Shown here: positions 41,207 through 48,985 of the stretch, piece after piece
How positions within the stretch are numbered: position 1 is the stretch's first letter
Layout of the letters: each line of letters opens with the position of its first letter
NCBI GenBank assembly: GCA_001931535.1
Contig: CP016211.1
Coordinates: 4,881,573 to 4,945,572, forward strand
From: Minicystis rosea
Lineage (GTDB): Bacteria; Myxococcota_A; Polyangia; Polyangiales; Polyangiaceae
Length of the DNA: 64,000 nt
Direction of reading: 5' to 3'
Notes under the pieces: model-generated
Told to the model about the DNA's origin: nothing
The model's database searches: none
The model's input: only the letters and a program-made list of their open reading frames with translations
Position numbers and translations under genes: made by a program

Positions 41207-42076
41207 ATGATCACGACCGCGGTGGCGTCGCTCGCCGGGGGAGCCGCGGGAGCTCTGGAGTGGCGTCGTATCGCCCGCCGACATCCGGACCTGAAGCTCG
41301 AGAGCGCGCTGCCGCACGCGCGGCATCTGCTCGTCGTCGTCCCCGTCGCGCTGGCGCTCCTCGGGGTCCAGCTCTTCGTCGTGACGCATCCTGATGTCAC
41401 GTGGGACGCGCCTCTGTGGATTGAGCTTCACCACGCCGATCTCCTCTTCGGATCGGTCGCCGCATGCATCTCGTTCGTTTTCGGGCTCGCAACGTACGGC
41501 GCCTTCGCCACCCGCCATCGGCAACGCATGGCTGTGCCAGTATCGATGGCCATCGTCGTAGGCATCGTGTTCGCCATCGAGTGGGACTTCGAGGCGCCGA
41601 TCGCGTCGAATCTCCATGAACGGAGGAACGGCGAGATCGTTCTCCAGAGCAGCAATGCATCTTGCGCCGCAGCATCCGCGGCCAACCTGGCACGCCACTA
41701 CGGCATCCTGCGAACGGAGTCCGAGATGGCCGCGCTCGTCGGGACGACGCGCTTTGGAACCTCGCCCGCGCAGGTCATTCAAGGCCTGAAGCGTCTCGGA
41801 ATCTCCTGCCAGAAGATCGTACGCGCGGACGTCGATCCGACGCCTTTGCACGCTCCAGCCGTGCTCTTCCTCCCAGGCAGCGCAGGAGTCCCAGGACACG
41901 CCGTGCTGTTCATCGGCGTCGATGGGCAAAGCTCCGTCGTGCTCGATCCATTGTCGGGTCGGCAACTGTTGAGCCGTCACGAGCTGACCGCGCGTTGGAA
42001 AGGACATGCCGTGGAATGCAACCGCCCCCTCGAGAGCCGCGCGCTCCCGACGACGACAGCACACCCCTTTCTCTGA
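41207..42076 (+). CDS. Membrane protein with C39-like cysteine peptidase domain
   Basis: A 289-residue protein from ATG 41207. Three to four hydrophobic segments occupy ~1-120 (AVASLAGGAAGAL, LLVVVPVALALLGVQLFVV, FGSVAACISFVFGLATYG, VPVSMAIVVGIVF). The C-terminal domain (~145-280) is C39-like: NASCAAASAANLARHYGI carries the catalytic Cys, GTTRFGTSPAQVIQGLKRLGI follows, GHAVLFIGVD holds the His and LDPLSGRQLLSRHEL the Asp. C39 peptidases cleave leaders of double-glycine peptides or serve as inactive binding domains. No ABC transporter or precursor was seen nearby, so the substrate is unknown. Confidence 0.85.
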   Translation: MITTAVASLAGGAAGALEWRRIARRHPDLKLESALPHARHLLVVVPVALALLGVQLFVVTHPDVTWDAPLWIELHHADLLFGSVAACISFVFGLATYGAFATRHRQRMAVPVSMAIVVGIVFAIEWDFEAPIASNLHERRNGEIVLQSSNASCAAASAANLARHYGILRTESEMAALVGTTRFGTSPAQVIQGLKRLGISCQKIVRADVDPTPLHAPAVLFLPGSAGVPGHAVLFIGVDGQSSVVLDPLSGRQLLSRHELTARWKGHAVECNRPLESRALPTTTAHPFL

Positions 42077-42180
42077 ACGTTCATGACGCCATCGTTCGCG
42101 TTCTTTTCAACCAGCATCGGTACGATGGCAGCAAGTACGAGATCGAGGTCCAATCCGGCGACGTCATCGTCGTAGAGGCC

Positions 42181-42729
42181 TCAGTCCCAGTCGTGGTGAC
42201 TCCCGCCGCTGTGAGTCGAGGGGAGCGCCGCGCCCACGATCACCGCGACGAGGAGGCTGGTGAGGACGATGCCGATCACCAGCCCGGTCGTCTTGCCGCT
42301 GGAGAATTTCCGGAGCCCAGCGTGCTGGATCTGCGCCAGGGGGACGCGGATCTCGCGGGAGGTGTCTCGCGAGAGCCCGACGAATAGCTCGGGATCGAGC
42401 GTGATCCATCGATAGCGCGACTCGATCTCGGTCCGTCCGGTCGGGGTGCGGACGTCGAGGATCAGACGGGAGCTCGCGTCGAAGACGTGGGTGCGTCCGC
42501 TCTCGTCGACGAGATGGTAGCCGAGCGGCGCGGGGCGCGGATCCAGCCGGCGCACGATCGAGCTCCGCGCGTCGTGGAAGCCGTTCAGCTTCGCGAGCTC
42601 CGGCGTCGGCACGCGGTAGACCGTGGTGCAGGCCGTGGACGTGAAGCTCAGGAGGGCGAGGAGCGCGACGCTGGATCGGAGGGGCCGAGACCTGCGACAG
42701 GGAGGCGGACCCGCTTCGGCGATCGTCAT
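42181..42729 (-). CDS. Putative lipoprotein with C-terminal membrane segment
   Basis: A 182-residue protein from the ATG complementary to 42727-42729. A hydrophobic N-terminus ending LSFTSTACTTV is a likely lipobox. The middle is beta-rich (RTHVFDASSRLILDV, SRYRWITLDPELFVGLS) and a C-terminal hydrophobic helix (GLVIGIVLTSLLVAVIVGAAL) precedes a His/Asp end. It is inverted relative to the cassettes; a + strand fragment encoding VHDAIVRVLFNQHRYDGSKY at ~42079-42180 lies just beyond its end. Confidence 0.75.
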   Translation of the reverse strand: MTIAEAGPPPCRRSRPLRSSVALLALLSFTSTACTTVYRVPTPELAKLNGFHDARSSIVRRLDPRPAPLGYHLVDESGRTHVFDASSRLILDVRTPTGRTEIESRYRWITLDPELFVGLSRDTSREIRVPLAQIQHAGLRKFSSGKTTGLVIGIVLTSLLVAVIVGAALPSTHSGGSHHDWD

Positions 42730-42788
42730 TCGCCCACGATACTGGCCCGGCGGCCGCATCGCACCAACGATGCCGGAGCGCCACCTCT

Positions 42789-42874
42789 GCCGCTTGCCGG
42801 CGAAGTATCGAGCCGCACAATGAGCCTCGCTCCGCTCGGCACAAGCCCCGCCGCACAACCGCATCTCGTTGGGC
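42789..42874 (+). repeat. attC site 30 (86 nt), R'' degenerate
   Basis: R' GTTGGGC (42868-42874) and the apical GCCTCGCTCCGCTCGGC are intact; the R'' position reads GCCGCTT. Confidence 0.7.
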
Positions 42875-42913
42875 AGCTCGTGCGCTCGACCCGCCCCGGA
42901 GCATACTGACGCC

Positions 42914-43645
42914 GTGGCCACGGACCGTTCTCTCAGGCGAGCGCAAGGGCGTGACGAGTTACCGCTGGTAATCCCGATCTCCGGATCTCGCTTCACGATG
43001 GGCAGCGAAAGCATCACCGAAGCCGAGGCACCGAATCCGACGCACGACGTCGAGCTCACCGACTACTGCCTGGGCGTGTTTCCGGTGACAAACCGTGAAT
43101 ACGCCGTCTTCACCGCGACGATGGGTCATCGCCGGCCGGCCTCGTTCTCCCATCCGCAATTCGCCTCACCGGACCACCCGGTCGTCGGCGTCAACTGGCA
43201 CGATGCGATGTCCTACTGTCGCTGGGCGGGCGGCACGTTGCCGACCGAAGCGCAGTGGGAGCTCGCAGCGCGTGGCTTTGAGGGCCGCCGCTATCCCTGG
43301 GGTGATGCCGACCCCGATGAGACTCGTGCATGCTTTGCGCTCGACTGGAATCGAGGTACCACCGCCGCCGTCGGAACGTTCCCGCTCGGAGTCGGCCCCT
43401 TCGGCAATCACGATCTCGCTGGGAACGTGTGGGAATGGTGCCGCGACGTGTGGGCCCCAGATGCTCACGTGCATCGGACGACAGCTCCGCTCGACCCCTG
43501 CGTCTCCGCGACCGGACGCGTGCGCCCTCTGCGCGGCGGCTGTTGGCGCAGCATCGATTGCAAGCTTCAGGGCGCGTACCGGAACTGGTCGCACGAAATC
43601 GCGTTGCACACCACGATTGGCTTTCGGCTCTGCATCGGCCCCTGA
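42914..43645 (+). CDS. Formylglycine-generating enzyme-like (SUMF1) protein
   Basis: A 243-residue protein from GTG 42914. The domain runs through the whole protein: FTMGSESITEAEAPNPTHDV, YCLGVFPVTNREY, HPVVGVNWHDAMSYCRWAGG, LPTEAQWELAARG, YPWGDADPD, then NVWEWCRDVW, LRGGCWRS and TIGFRLC. Classical FGE uses a pair of Cys to oxidise a sulfatase Cys to formylglycine; here Cys residues occur in GGCWRS, but the canonical pair is not certain, so it may be one of the many FGE-like proteins of other function, such as diversity-generating-element targets. No sulfatase neighbour. It follows attC 30. Confidence 0.87.
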   Translation: MATDRSLRRAQGRDELPLVIPISGSRFTMGSESITEAEAPNPTHDVELTDYCLGVFPVTNREYAVFTATMGHRRPASFSHPQFASPDHPVVGVNWHDAMSYCRWAGGTLPTEAQWELAARGFEGRRYPWGDADPDETRACFALDWNRGTTAAVGTFPLGVGPFGNHDLAGNVWEWCRDVWAPDAHVHRTTAPLDPCVSATGRVRPLRGGCWRSIDCKLQGAYRNWSHEIALHTTIGFRLCIGP

Positions 43646-43678
43646 TCGACTGGCCGGTGGAACCGACGAAGCCCACCA

Positions 43679-43764
43679 TCCCAAAGAGCGCGGCCTTGCG
43701 AGAGACGGCAGCGTCGTGACACGCTGGGAGCGCTCGCTGGCGGCTCACGGGCACCACGTTGGAC
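43679..43764 (+). repeat. attC site 31 (86 nt), R'' degenerate
   Basis: R' is GTTGGAC (43758-43764). Exactly 86 bases upstream the R'' position reads TCCCAAA. The inner arms remain only in part. Confidence 0.5.
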
Positions 43765-43785
43765 GGGCGAGCATTGTGTAAATCC

Positions 43786-44489
43786 ATGAAGGTGACCAAT
43801 TGCGCGTGGGCCATCCATGGGTCTTCGAGTCGGGATTGGCCGGCCGCGACTTCCGCGGCATTGCGTGTCGCGGCGCTGTCATTCGCCCTCGATGCGGCGA
43901 GCTGCGAAGCGAAGGAGCAGCCGTGCCCGATCTGCCCTGCAACGTGCGTGACCACGACACCGTCGAGCACGACGCCGCTCCCTCCAGCGACGCCGTCCGC
44001 GAGCGCGTCGGTCGCGGACGCCGGCAACGCCTCGCCCGACGAAGACGAGAATCGCTGGTGCGAGAAGGGACTCGAGAGCTACGGCACGTGGACGGCAACT
44101 CCGGAGGAGGTCCTCGCGGCCGCCCGGAAGCTGCCCGAAGGGTGCGCTCCCAAAGAATGGCTCGTCTACGCGCTCCGCGACTGCTCGAACAGTCGAACGT
44201 GGGTGTGCTGTCCGGCGACAGATGGACTCCCTTCGCCTGCAACATCACCACGAGCTCCGTGGAGTGGCGAGGGCGGCGGTGGATCGAACTCTACCAAGCC
44301 ATCAGGGACGGCGCCGCCATCTTCGACGTCATCTCCGCCGTCGAGCTGACGCCGAAGGGCCCAGTGGTGGTCACCCACACGTGCCAGGATTCGCCGACCG
44401 CCGGCACCGGCCCGGGGCGGCGTCCTCCGCCTCCGCCCGGCTGGAAGACGTTTCCGAATGACCTGAAGGCTCGACTCTGTGCGCATTGA
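43786..44489 (+). pseudogene. Exported unknown protein, frameshifted
   Basis: The frame from ATG 43786 has a Cys-rich Ala-rich N-terminus (CPICPATC) and a Ser/Ala/Thr linker (~65-85), then ENRWCEKGLESYGTW and ALRDCSNSR. At ~44180-44225 the sense moves to another frame (FACNITTSSVEWRGRRWIELY to KTFPNDLKARLC). Joined, it is ~230 residues, typical of a myxobacterial exported or lipoprotein-like sequence. Family not recognised. Confidence 0.55.
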
Positions 44490-44502
44490 GCGAAGAAGGG
44501 CC

Positions 44503-44521
44503 GCCCAACGATACGTTGGTG
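44503..44521 (+). repeat. attC site 32, stemless (19 nt)
   Basis: R'' GCCCAAC, five bases (GATAC), then GTTGGTG. The shortest collapsed site in the array. Confidence 0.55.
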
Positions 44522-44605
44522 TGTGACGACGAGGCGGCCTCCGAGCTCGATGGTCGGTCGAAGTCCCTTCACCGCTGATTGCCGCCGTCGAGGTATGCTC
44601 GTCGC

Positions 44606-45439
44606 GTGCCCGCGTTGTGCCTGCGTCTCCGAACGACCTGCTCCACGTGCGGTCACCCCGTCCCACTGACGAACGCGAGGCGCTCGCTCGCGCCATGTCC
44701 GAGCTGCGATGCGCCGGTGATGCTCGGTGCGGCAGCGTTCGAGTGGGTGATGCGTCCAGGCCTCGACGCGCGCGGACCGGACGAAGGCGCAGCCCTGCTC
44801 GGCGAGGTGTCCCCTGCCCGTGTGACCTGCCGCGCTTGCGGGGCCTCCGTGGACGACGACGCGGTCGAGCGCGGCATCGCAGACGGCTCCCTGACCTGCC
44901 CCGCCGGCCACGCGATCGCTGTGCGCGCCGTGCCTCCCGAGATGGGTCGCCAGCCATGGTGGTCAGCGTTCCTGGGCGAGACCGATCGGGAGCGGGTCGT
45001 GCCCTCGGAGCAGCCGGTGCAGCTCACCTGCGCGACCTGCGGAGGCGCCCTGCTCGCCGACGGCACGACGCGGACGCCTCCATGCCGTTTTTGCGGGACG
45101 CGCGCCTACCTTCCCGAGGATCTTTGGCGCGCGCTCCGCCCCACACCACGCGTCGAGCCGTTCTATCTGTGGGTCGACTCCGCGTTTCGCGACCAATGGA
45201 TGAGAGCGCGCAAGGCCGCGCTCTGGTGGGCAATTGGGACCTTCGTGGTGGTATGGCCCGGCGTGGGGCTCACGCTGCTCGCGATGGCCGTTCTGTCCGG
45301 GGCTCCGAGCACATCGGACTCGGGGTGGTGGCAGGCGACCGGCATCTGGGGCTCCGCCGGCTGGATGGCTGCGTGGGCGACAGCCCACATCGTCTACGCG
45401 AAGCGAGCCTCGTATGAGCGGGATGGAAAGCGGAGGTGA
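44606..45439 (+). CDS. Zinc-ribbon membrane protein
   Basis: A 277-residue protein from GTG 44606; no clear ATG near. Up to four Cys-rich modules line the N-terminal ~190 residues: CSTCGHPV..CPSC, CRACGAS..CPAGH, CATCGGAL..CRFCGT. A tandem of two or three membrane segments follows near ~205-265 (ALWWAIGTFVVVWPGVGLTLLAMAV and IWGSAGWMAAWATAHIV). It is probably a membrane protein with a cytoplasmic zinc-binding head. The same architecture is seen in the cassette at 27905, but here with more Cys modules. Role unknown. Confidence 0.78.
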   Translation: MPALCLRLRTTCSTCGHPVPLTNARRSLAPCPSCDAPVMLGAAAFEWVMRPGLDARGPDEGAALLGEVSPARVTCRACGASVDDDAVERGIADGSLTCPAGHAIAVRAVPPEMGRQPWWSAFLGETDRERVVPSEQPVQLTCATCGGALLADGTTRTPPCRFCGTRAYLPEDLWRALRPTPRVEPFYLWVDSAFRDQWMRARKAALWWAIGTFVVVWPGVGLTLLAMAVLSGAPSTSDSGWWQATGIWGSAGWMAAWATAHIVYAKRASYERDGKRR

Positions 45440-45602
45440 GCAGAGCAAGGCGCGGAAGATGGGATTGAGCAAGAAGCACACGAGAGTGCATGTACGCAGT
45501 CACCGAAGCGATCGACGATCGCCGAGCAGACGCCCGACGACGCCCACAACCCCGCTCCGCTCGGCCGTTTGCCCCACGGGCGATTACCCAGGCCACTGAG
45601 GG

Positions 45603-46409
45603 ATGAAGATCCTCTTCGTTGAGAACCATGCCCTGTTCGCAGCCACCGTCATCGAGCAGTTCCTATGCTCTCACGATGTAACGGTGGTCTCGTCTATCGC
45701 TGCCGGCATGGAGGCAGTCGCCACGGGCCAGTTCGATGCGGCGCTCGTGGACTATGATCTCGACGACGGCAAGGGCGACCAGCTCATTCGATCCATTCGA
45801 GTTGCCGGTTTCAACGCGCCGATCGTCGCCGTTTCGGCGCGCGACGAAGGCAACCTGGCGATGACCGATGCCGGTGCCGACGCGGTGTGCCCCAAACAAA
45901 GCTTCGCGAGGATCGAGCACGCGATCCAGCGTGCGCAGGACGCTCTGGAGCGGACGCTGTGCCGCGTCCATTTCGAGCCCCCGCGTGCCGGGTGGAGCCG
46001 CATGATCGTCATCTCCGGCTCCGACCGCATCGAGCTCGATGCATCGTACACGCCTCGAGACTCGCTGGGCGAGCTTGCAGGCTCGCTCCTGGCGCTCTTG
46101 CAGTCGAATTCCGAGGCAAACGTCGCATTCAACGCCGAGCCTGCGGTGACCGTCCTGAAACTGCTGCCGATCGGCGATCAAGTCGAGCTGAGGCTCGAGC
46201 GTTCCTCGAGGCACGGAGGACACGAGGACACGGCAACGCTGATGCTTCGACGACGAGCCTCGAAGCGAGAGGCGGTGCTCGCGTTCTATCGCCCCTTCCG
46301 AGTCCTTCAAAGGGTGGTTTCGCCGGACCTGTACGAGCGCGAGTGGCGACACGCATTCCCTGCTCGAGCACTCGAACGGATTGAAGAAGCTCTCGGGAAG
46401 GACACGTGA
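45603..46409 (+). CDS. Response-regulator receiver protein with unknown C-terminal domain
   Basis: A 268-residue protein from ATG 45603. Residues ~1-115 are a REC domain: MKILFVENHALFA has the acidic pair region, VDYDLDDGKGD the phospho-acceptor Asp, VAVSARDE the conserved Ser/Thr, and CPKQSF the Lys. The C-terminal ~150 residues (LASYTPRDSLGELAGSLLAL in part, VTVLKLLPIGDQVELRLERS) are not a known DNA-binding or enzymatic domain. No kinase is present in the cassette. It may accept phosphate from a chromosomal histidine kinase, or be used structurally. Confidence 0.85.
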   Translation: MKILFVENHALFAATVIEQFLCSHDVTVVSSIAAGMEAVATGQFDAALVDYDLDDGKGDQLIRSIRVAGFNAPIVAVSARDEGNLAMTDAGADAVCPKQSFARIEHAIQRAQDALERTLCRVHFEPPRAGWSRMIVISGSDRIELDASYTPRDSLGELAGSLLALLQSNSEANVAFNAEPAVTVLKLLPIGDQVELRLERSSRHGGHEDTATLMLRRRASKREAVLAFYRPFRVLQRVVSPDLYEREWRHAFPARALERIEEALGKDT

Positions 46410-46419
46410 AAACAATACC

Positions 46420-46495
46420 GCCCAACCTGTGGCTGATGCCGATGGTGCTCCAAACCTCCCTGCGCTCGTCGGGCAAGAGAGTGCACAGGTAATCC
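46420..46495 (+). repeat. attC site 33, degenerate (76 nt)
   Basis: R'' is GCCCAAC; the R' position reads GTAATCC. The inner arms CCTGTG / CACAGG pair. Confidence 0.5.
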
Positions 46496-46496
46496 T

Positions 46497-47393
46497 ATGA
46501 ATGCAAGGCTCGCAACCCCAGCCACTTCGCCGCGATTGATCCTGGAGGAGCTCGTGCCTCCTGCTGGGAGGCGGAGGTTTATCGTAGTTCCGGGAAGCAC
46601 GGTGACGATCGGGCGCACGGAGCGAGCCGACATTGTCGTGGCGGGCGACGTGCGGATGTCGAGCCCTCACTTTTCGATCACCTGGAACGGTGCGAGTGCC
46701 ACAATCGAGGATTTCGATAGTACCGCCGGCACATTGCTGAACGGTTCGACGGTGCATCGCAGCGAGCTGAAGCACGGCGATTGGATCCGGGCCGGCGACA
46801 CCGACTTCCATGTCTACGTGGAGGGCTTCTCTCAGCGAGATTCCCGCGCCATGACGCCGCAGAAGGAGGCTGTGTGCCACCTTCTCCGCGAGCGCAGGAG
46901 AGAGCTTTACGCCGTCGTCGACGCGGCCCGAAGTCTGCGTATTCACGCACTCCTCAAGGAGTCGGCCGACGCGTGGCAGTATCTCCACGAAGGTCACGAG
47001 CGAGAGCGCGAACGGAATGACTCTGAGAACGTGGCGCCTTGTTTGGTCAAGCTCTCGGACGCCGCCTCACCGCTTCTCGACAGCTTGGTGCGCGAAGGGT
47101 GGGGAGAGCGCTGGGGAGTCTACGTCACGAGCCAGCGGTCCTTCGAGGATCTGTGCAACCATTTTCGGCGGTTCTTGATGATCGATGATCCGGTGGGACA
47201 GCCCATGACCTTCCGCTTCTACGATCCAGGGGTGCTCCGGCAAGAGCTGATCACGTCTTCGTCGCGATGGATCGAAGACGTGTGGTTCGCCGGGGTGAGT
47301 CGCTTCATCGTCGAGTGGGAGGGTGGTCGCGAGGCGCGCATCCTTTGGGCGAGATCCGGCGACGGTCTCATGGAGGAGGGCGTGAAGCTGTGA
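46497..47393 (+). CDS. FHA-DUF4123 protein, putative type VI effector chaperone
   Basis: A 298-residue protein from ATG 46497. Residues ~12-110 are an FHA domain: VTIGRTERADIVV, MSSPHFSI, then AGTLLNGSTV (the phospho-Thr-binding R, S, H and N positions are all there). Residues ~135-260 are DUF4123: LYAVVDAARSLRIHALL, SDAASPLLDSLVREGWGERW, GVYVTSQRSFEDLCNHFRRFL and MTFRFYDPGVLRQ. DUF4123 proteins (Tap-1/TEC) load effectors onto VgrG spikes of type VI secretion systems. FHA-DUF4123 fusions occur in myxobacteria as I recall. No VgrG or effector is present in the window; the next ORF is a candidate partner. Confidence 0.88.
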   Translation: MNARLATPATSPRLILEELVPPAGRRRFIVVPGSTVTIGRTERADIVVAGDVRMSSPHFSITWNGASATIEDFDSTAGTLLNGSTVHRSELKHGDWIRAGDTDFHVYVEGFSQRDSRAMTPQKEAVCHLLRERRRELYAVVDAARSLRIHALLKESADAWQYLHEGHERERERNDSENVAPCLVKLSDAASPLLDSLVREGWGERWGVYVTSQRSFEDLCNHFRRFLMIDDPVGQPMTFRFYDPGVLRQELITSSSRWIEDVWFAGVSRFIVEWEGGREARILWARSGDGLMEEGVKL

Positions 47394-47439
47394 AGGCTCT
47401 GGGAGATATTTTGCTATCCTCGCACCGCACACTTCGATC

Positions 47440-47850
47440 ATGACAAGCCGCAAGCCTCGCACGATCAAGCTCGGAGCGGTCGTCTACTTCTGGCGAGCAC
47501 ACCATCGCCACGATGCGAATCGCTCCATCGGCAGCCAGGGCTGCACCGAGGTCTTCACGGCTTTTCAAGAGCGGTATCCACGGAGCCCTGTCCGCATCCT
47601 GTTTCCCGAGACCGGAGAACATGGTCCGGGCTTCCCGCGTCAAAGCGGCGTCATCGTCGACTACCAAGAGCCAACTCGGTACATCAACCTGAACCGCCCG
47701 CGCCTCGCTCGACTGCTGATCGAGCTCTCGGTCGCTGCCGGATGGGAACCCGACCGCTCCAGGAGCGAATTCCTCTTGCCTGATGGCTACCGGCTATTGC
47801 GTGAGAACCGCCTTCTGCTCGACGCTGCGCTCGCGGCTGACCCGAGTTAA
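47440..47850 (+). CDS. Small unknown protein following the DUF4123 gene
   Basis: A 136-residue protein from ATG 47440, 46 bases after the FHA-DUF4123 gene with no attC between them, so both belong to one cassette. RTIKLGAVVYFWRAHHRHDA, then VRILFPETGEHGPGF and RLARLLIELSVAAGW are the main features; Arg/His-rich strands suggest a compact soluble protein. It could be an effector, an immunity protein, or a partner of the FHA domain. Family not recognised. Confidence 0.68.
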   Translation: MTSRKPRTIKLGAVVYFWRAHHRHDANRSIGSQGCTEVFTAFQERYPRSPVRILFPETGEHGPGFPRQSGVIVDYQEPTRYINLNRPRLARLLIELSVAAGWEPDRSRSEFLLPDGYRLLRENRLLLDAALAADPS

Positions 47851-47905
47851 TCAGCCCCTGCTGACCGACGTTCTACGCTGCGCGGCCCGCGGCAGAGCGT
47901 GGCTC
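47845..47905 (+). repeat. attC site 34, degenerate, no R'
   Basis: After the stop codon, CTGCTGACCGACG and GGCCCGCGGCAGAGCG match the two arms of attC 1, but R'' reads AGTTAAT and no R' is present. It is a decayed site. Confidence 0.45.
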
Positions 47906-48173
47906 ACCATCACGCGGTCGCGGCAAGCGATGGCGCCGTCGGTGTCGCGTACCAGACGGACCTCTTGAACCACACTGGCGGTCCGCTGTAGTATTTCAGA
48001 GAAGAACTCACGTGGATGAGCTCGACGGCAGGCCTGCTTCGCTCGACAGCCCACCACGCGACGCATCGCCGGTCGGCGGACAGGCGGTGGCTCCCCCTTC
48101 CGCTCAACCGGCCTCCGCCTCGGGTCAGCTCTCCTTGCTTGTTTTGCTGCTTGTTTTGCTACGGTGACATCGG

Positions 48174-48776
48174 ATGCGCGCCCTGACACAAATGCTGCTC
48201 TTTCCAATCATCGTCGCAGCGGGGTGCCAGTCGCGCGCCCCCGCGGCAGCGCCCCCCGAGGTCGCGCCGCACGCAGCCGCGTTGACGGCGGTGCCGGGAG
48301 CGGCTCCCGATGCCGGCCCGGAAGAGACCTCGACGGCGCGGCTCGCCATCGCGCCTCTGGAGATCGTCCCGGCAAAGTGGACTTCCCCGATGCTCACGCT
48401 GAGGGCCGACGGCCACGTCACGTTCGTGGACAAGCCGCTCGGCACCCTCCGAGCGGACGGCCGATTCACGTTTGCCGCGGATGATCGGCTCGTGGCGACG
48501 CTGAACGAGGATGGCTCGGTGTGGCTCACTGGGCCTCAGGACATCCAAAAGGATTTGCCTGGCTCACTCGCGCGGGATCTGCGCTCGTTCGAGGGCCGCA
48601 TCCGATCCGCGTTCGTGATCGACGAGCGCGGAGATGCCCGCGGCGGCGGCTTGGTGCTGCAACTGCTGCCCGGAGGGGAAACATCCGATGGCCGGCTCGT
48701 CGTCGTCGGCCTGACGCCGAAGACGCGGCGGACAGCGATGTATCTGATCGTCCTGCTCACGACGATAGTGGGTTGA
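48174..48776 (+). CDS. Putative lipoprotein
   Basis: A 200-residue protein from ATG 48174. The N-terminus LLFPIIVAAGCQS is a lipoprotein signal. An Ala/Pro linker follows to ~55, then a beta-rich domain with repeated strands (LTLRADGHVTFVDKP, LGTLRADGRFTFAADD, LVATLNEDGSVWL), each of about 15 residues, a small repeat. The C-terminus has a short hydrophobic end (YLIVLLTTIVG). Function unknown; it is the last cassette gene before the final attC. Confidence 0.78.
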   Translation: MRALTQMLLFPIIVAAGCQSRAPAAAPPEVAPHAAALTAVPGAAPDAGPEETSTARLAIAPLEIVPAKWTSPMLTLRADGHVTFVDKPLGTLRADGRFTFAADDRLVATLNEDGSVWLTGPQDIQKDLPGSLARDLRSFEGRIRSAFVIDERGDARGGGLVLQLLPGGETSDGRLVVVGLTPKTRRTAMYLIVLLTTIVG

Positions 48777-48828
48777 GCTGCGAGGCCCGCTGTCAGACGA
48801 TGATGGCCTACGCGGGCACAGCACGGCT

Positions 48829-48892
48829 ATTCAACAAGGCGCTGGTGTTGATTGCACGTAGGGGGACGGCTGCACGACGTCGGTGGTTGGGC
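48829..48892 (+). repeat. attC site 35 (64 nt), end of the array
   Basis: R'' is ATTCAAC and R' is GTTGGGC, with AACAAGGCGCTGGTG as the 5' arm. It is the last recognisable attC; ordinary chromosomal genes follow. Confidence 0.72.
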
Positions 48893-48985
48893 AGGCGCGT
48901 CATCCACGCTTGGCCCGCCAAAGCCTGCTCGATGAACGCGACCCGCGTCGCACGGTGATCCGCCTCGCTCCAACGCCGAAGGCGA

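Noticed and set aside
6635..42874. Repeated GCCTCGCTCCGCTCGGC hairpins as REP/BIME elements
   Set aside because: Each lies inside a longer repeat bounded by RYYYAAC and GTTRRRY and follows a cassette ORF on the same strand, which is the attC layout; no REP-associated transposase is present.
42181..43059. Longer minus-strand protein extending to 43059
   Set aside because: The upstream part crosses attC 30 and the FGE-like gene; a lipoprotein signal begins at 42729.
45540..45600. attC between the zinc-ribbon membrane protein and REC genes
   Set aside because: GCCCACAACC and CTCCGCTCGGCC recall attC pieces, but neither core site is intact, so it was not listed as a site.
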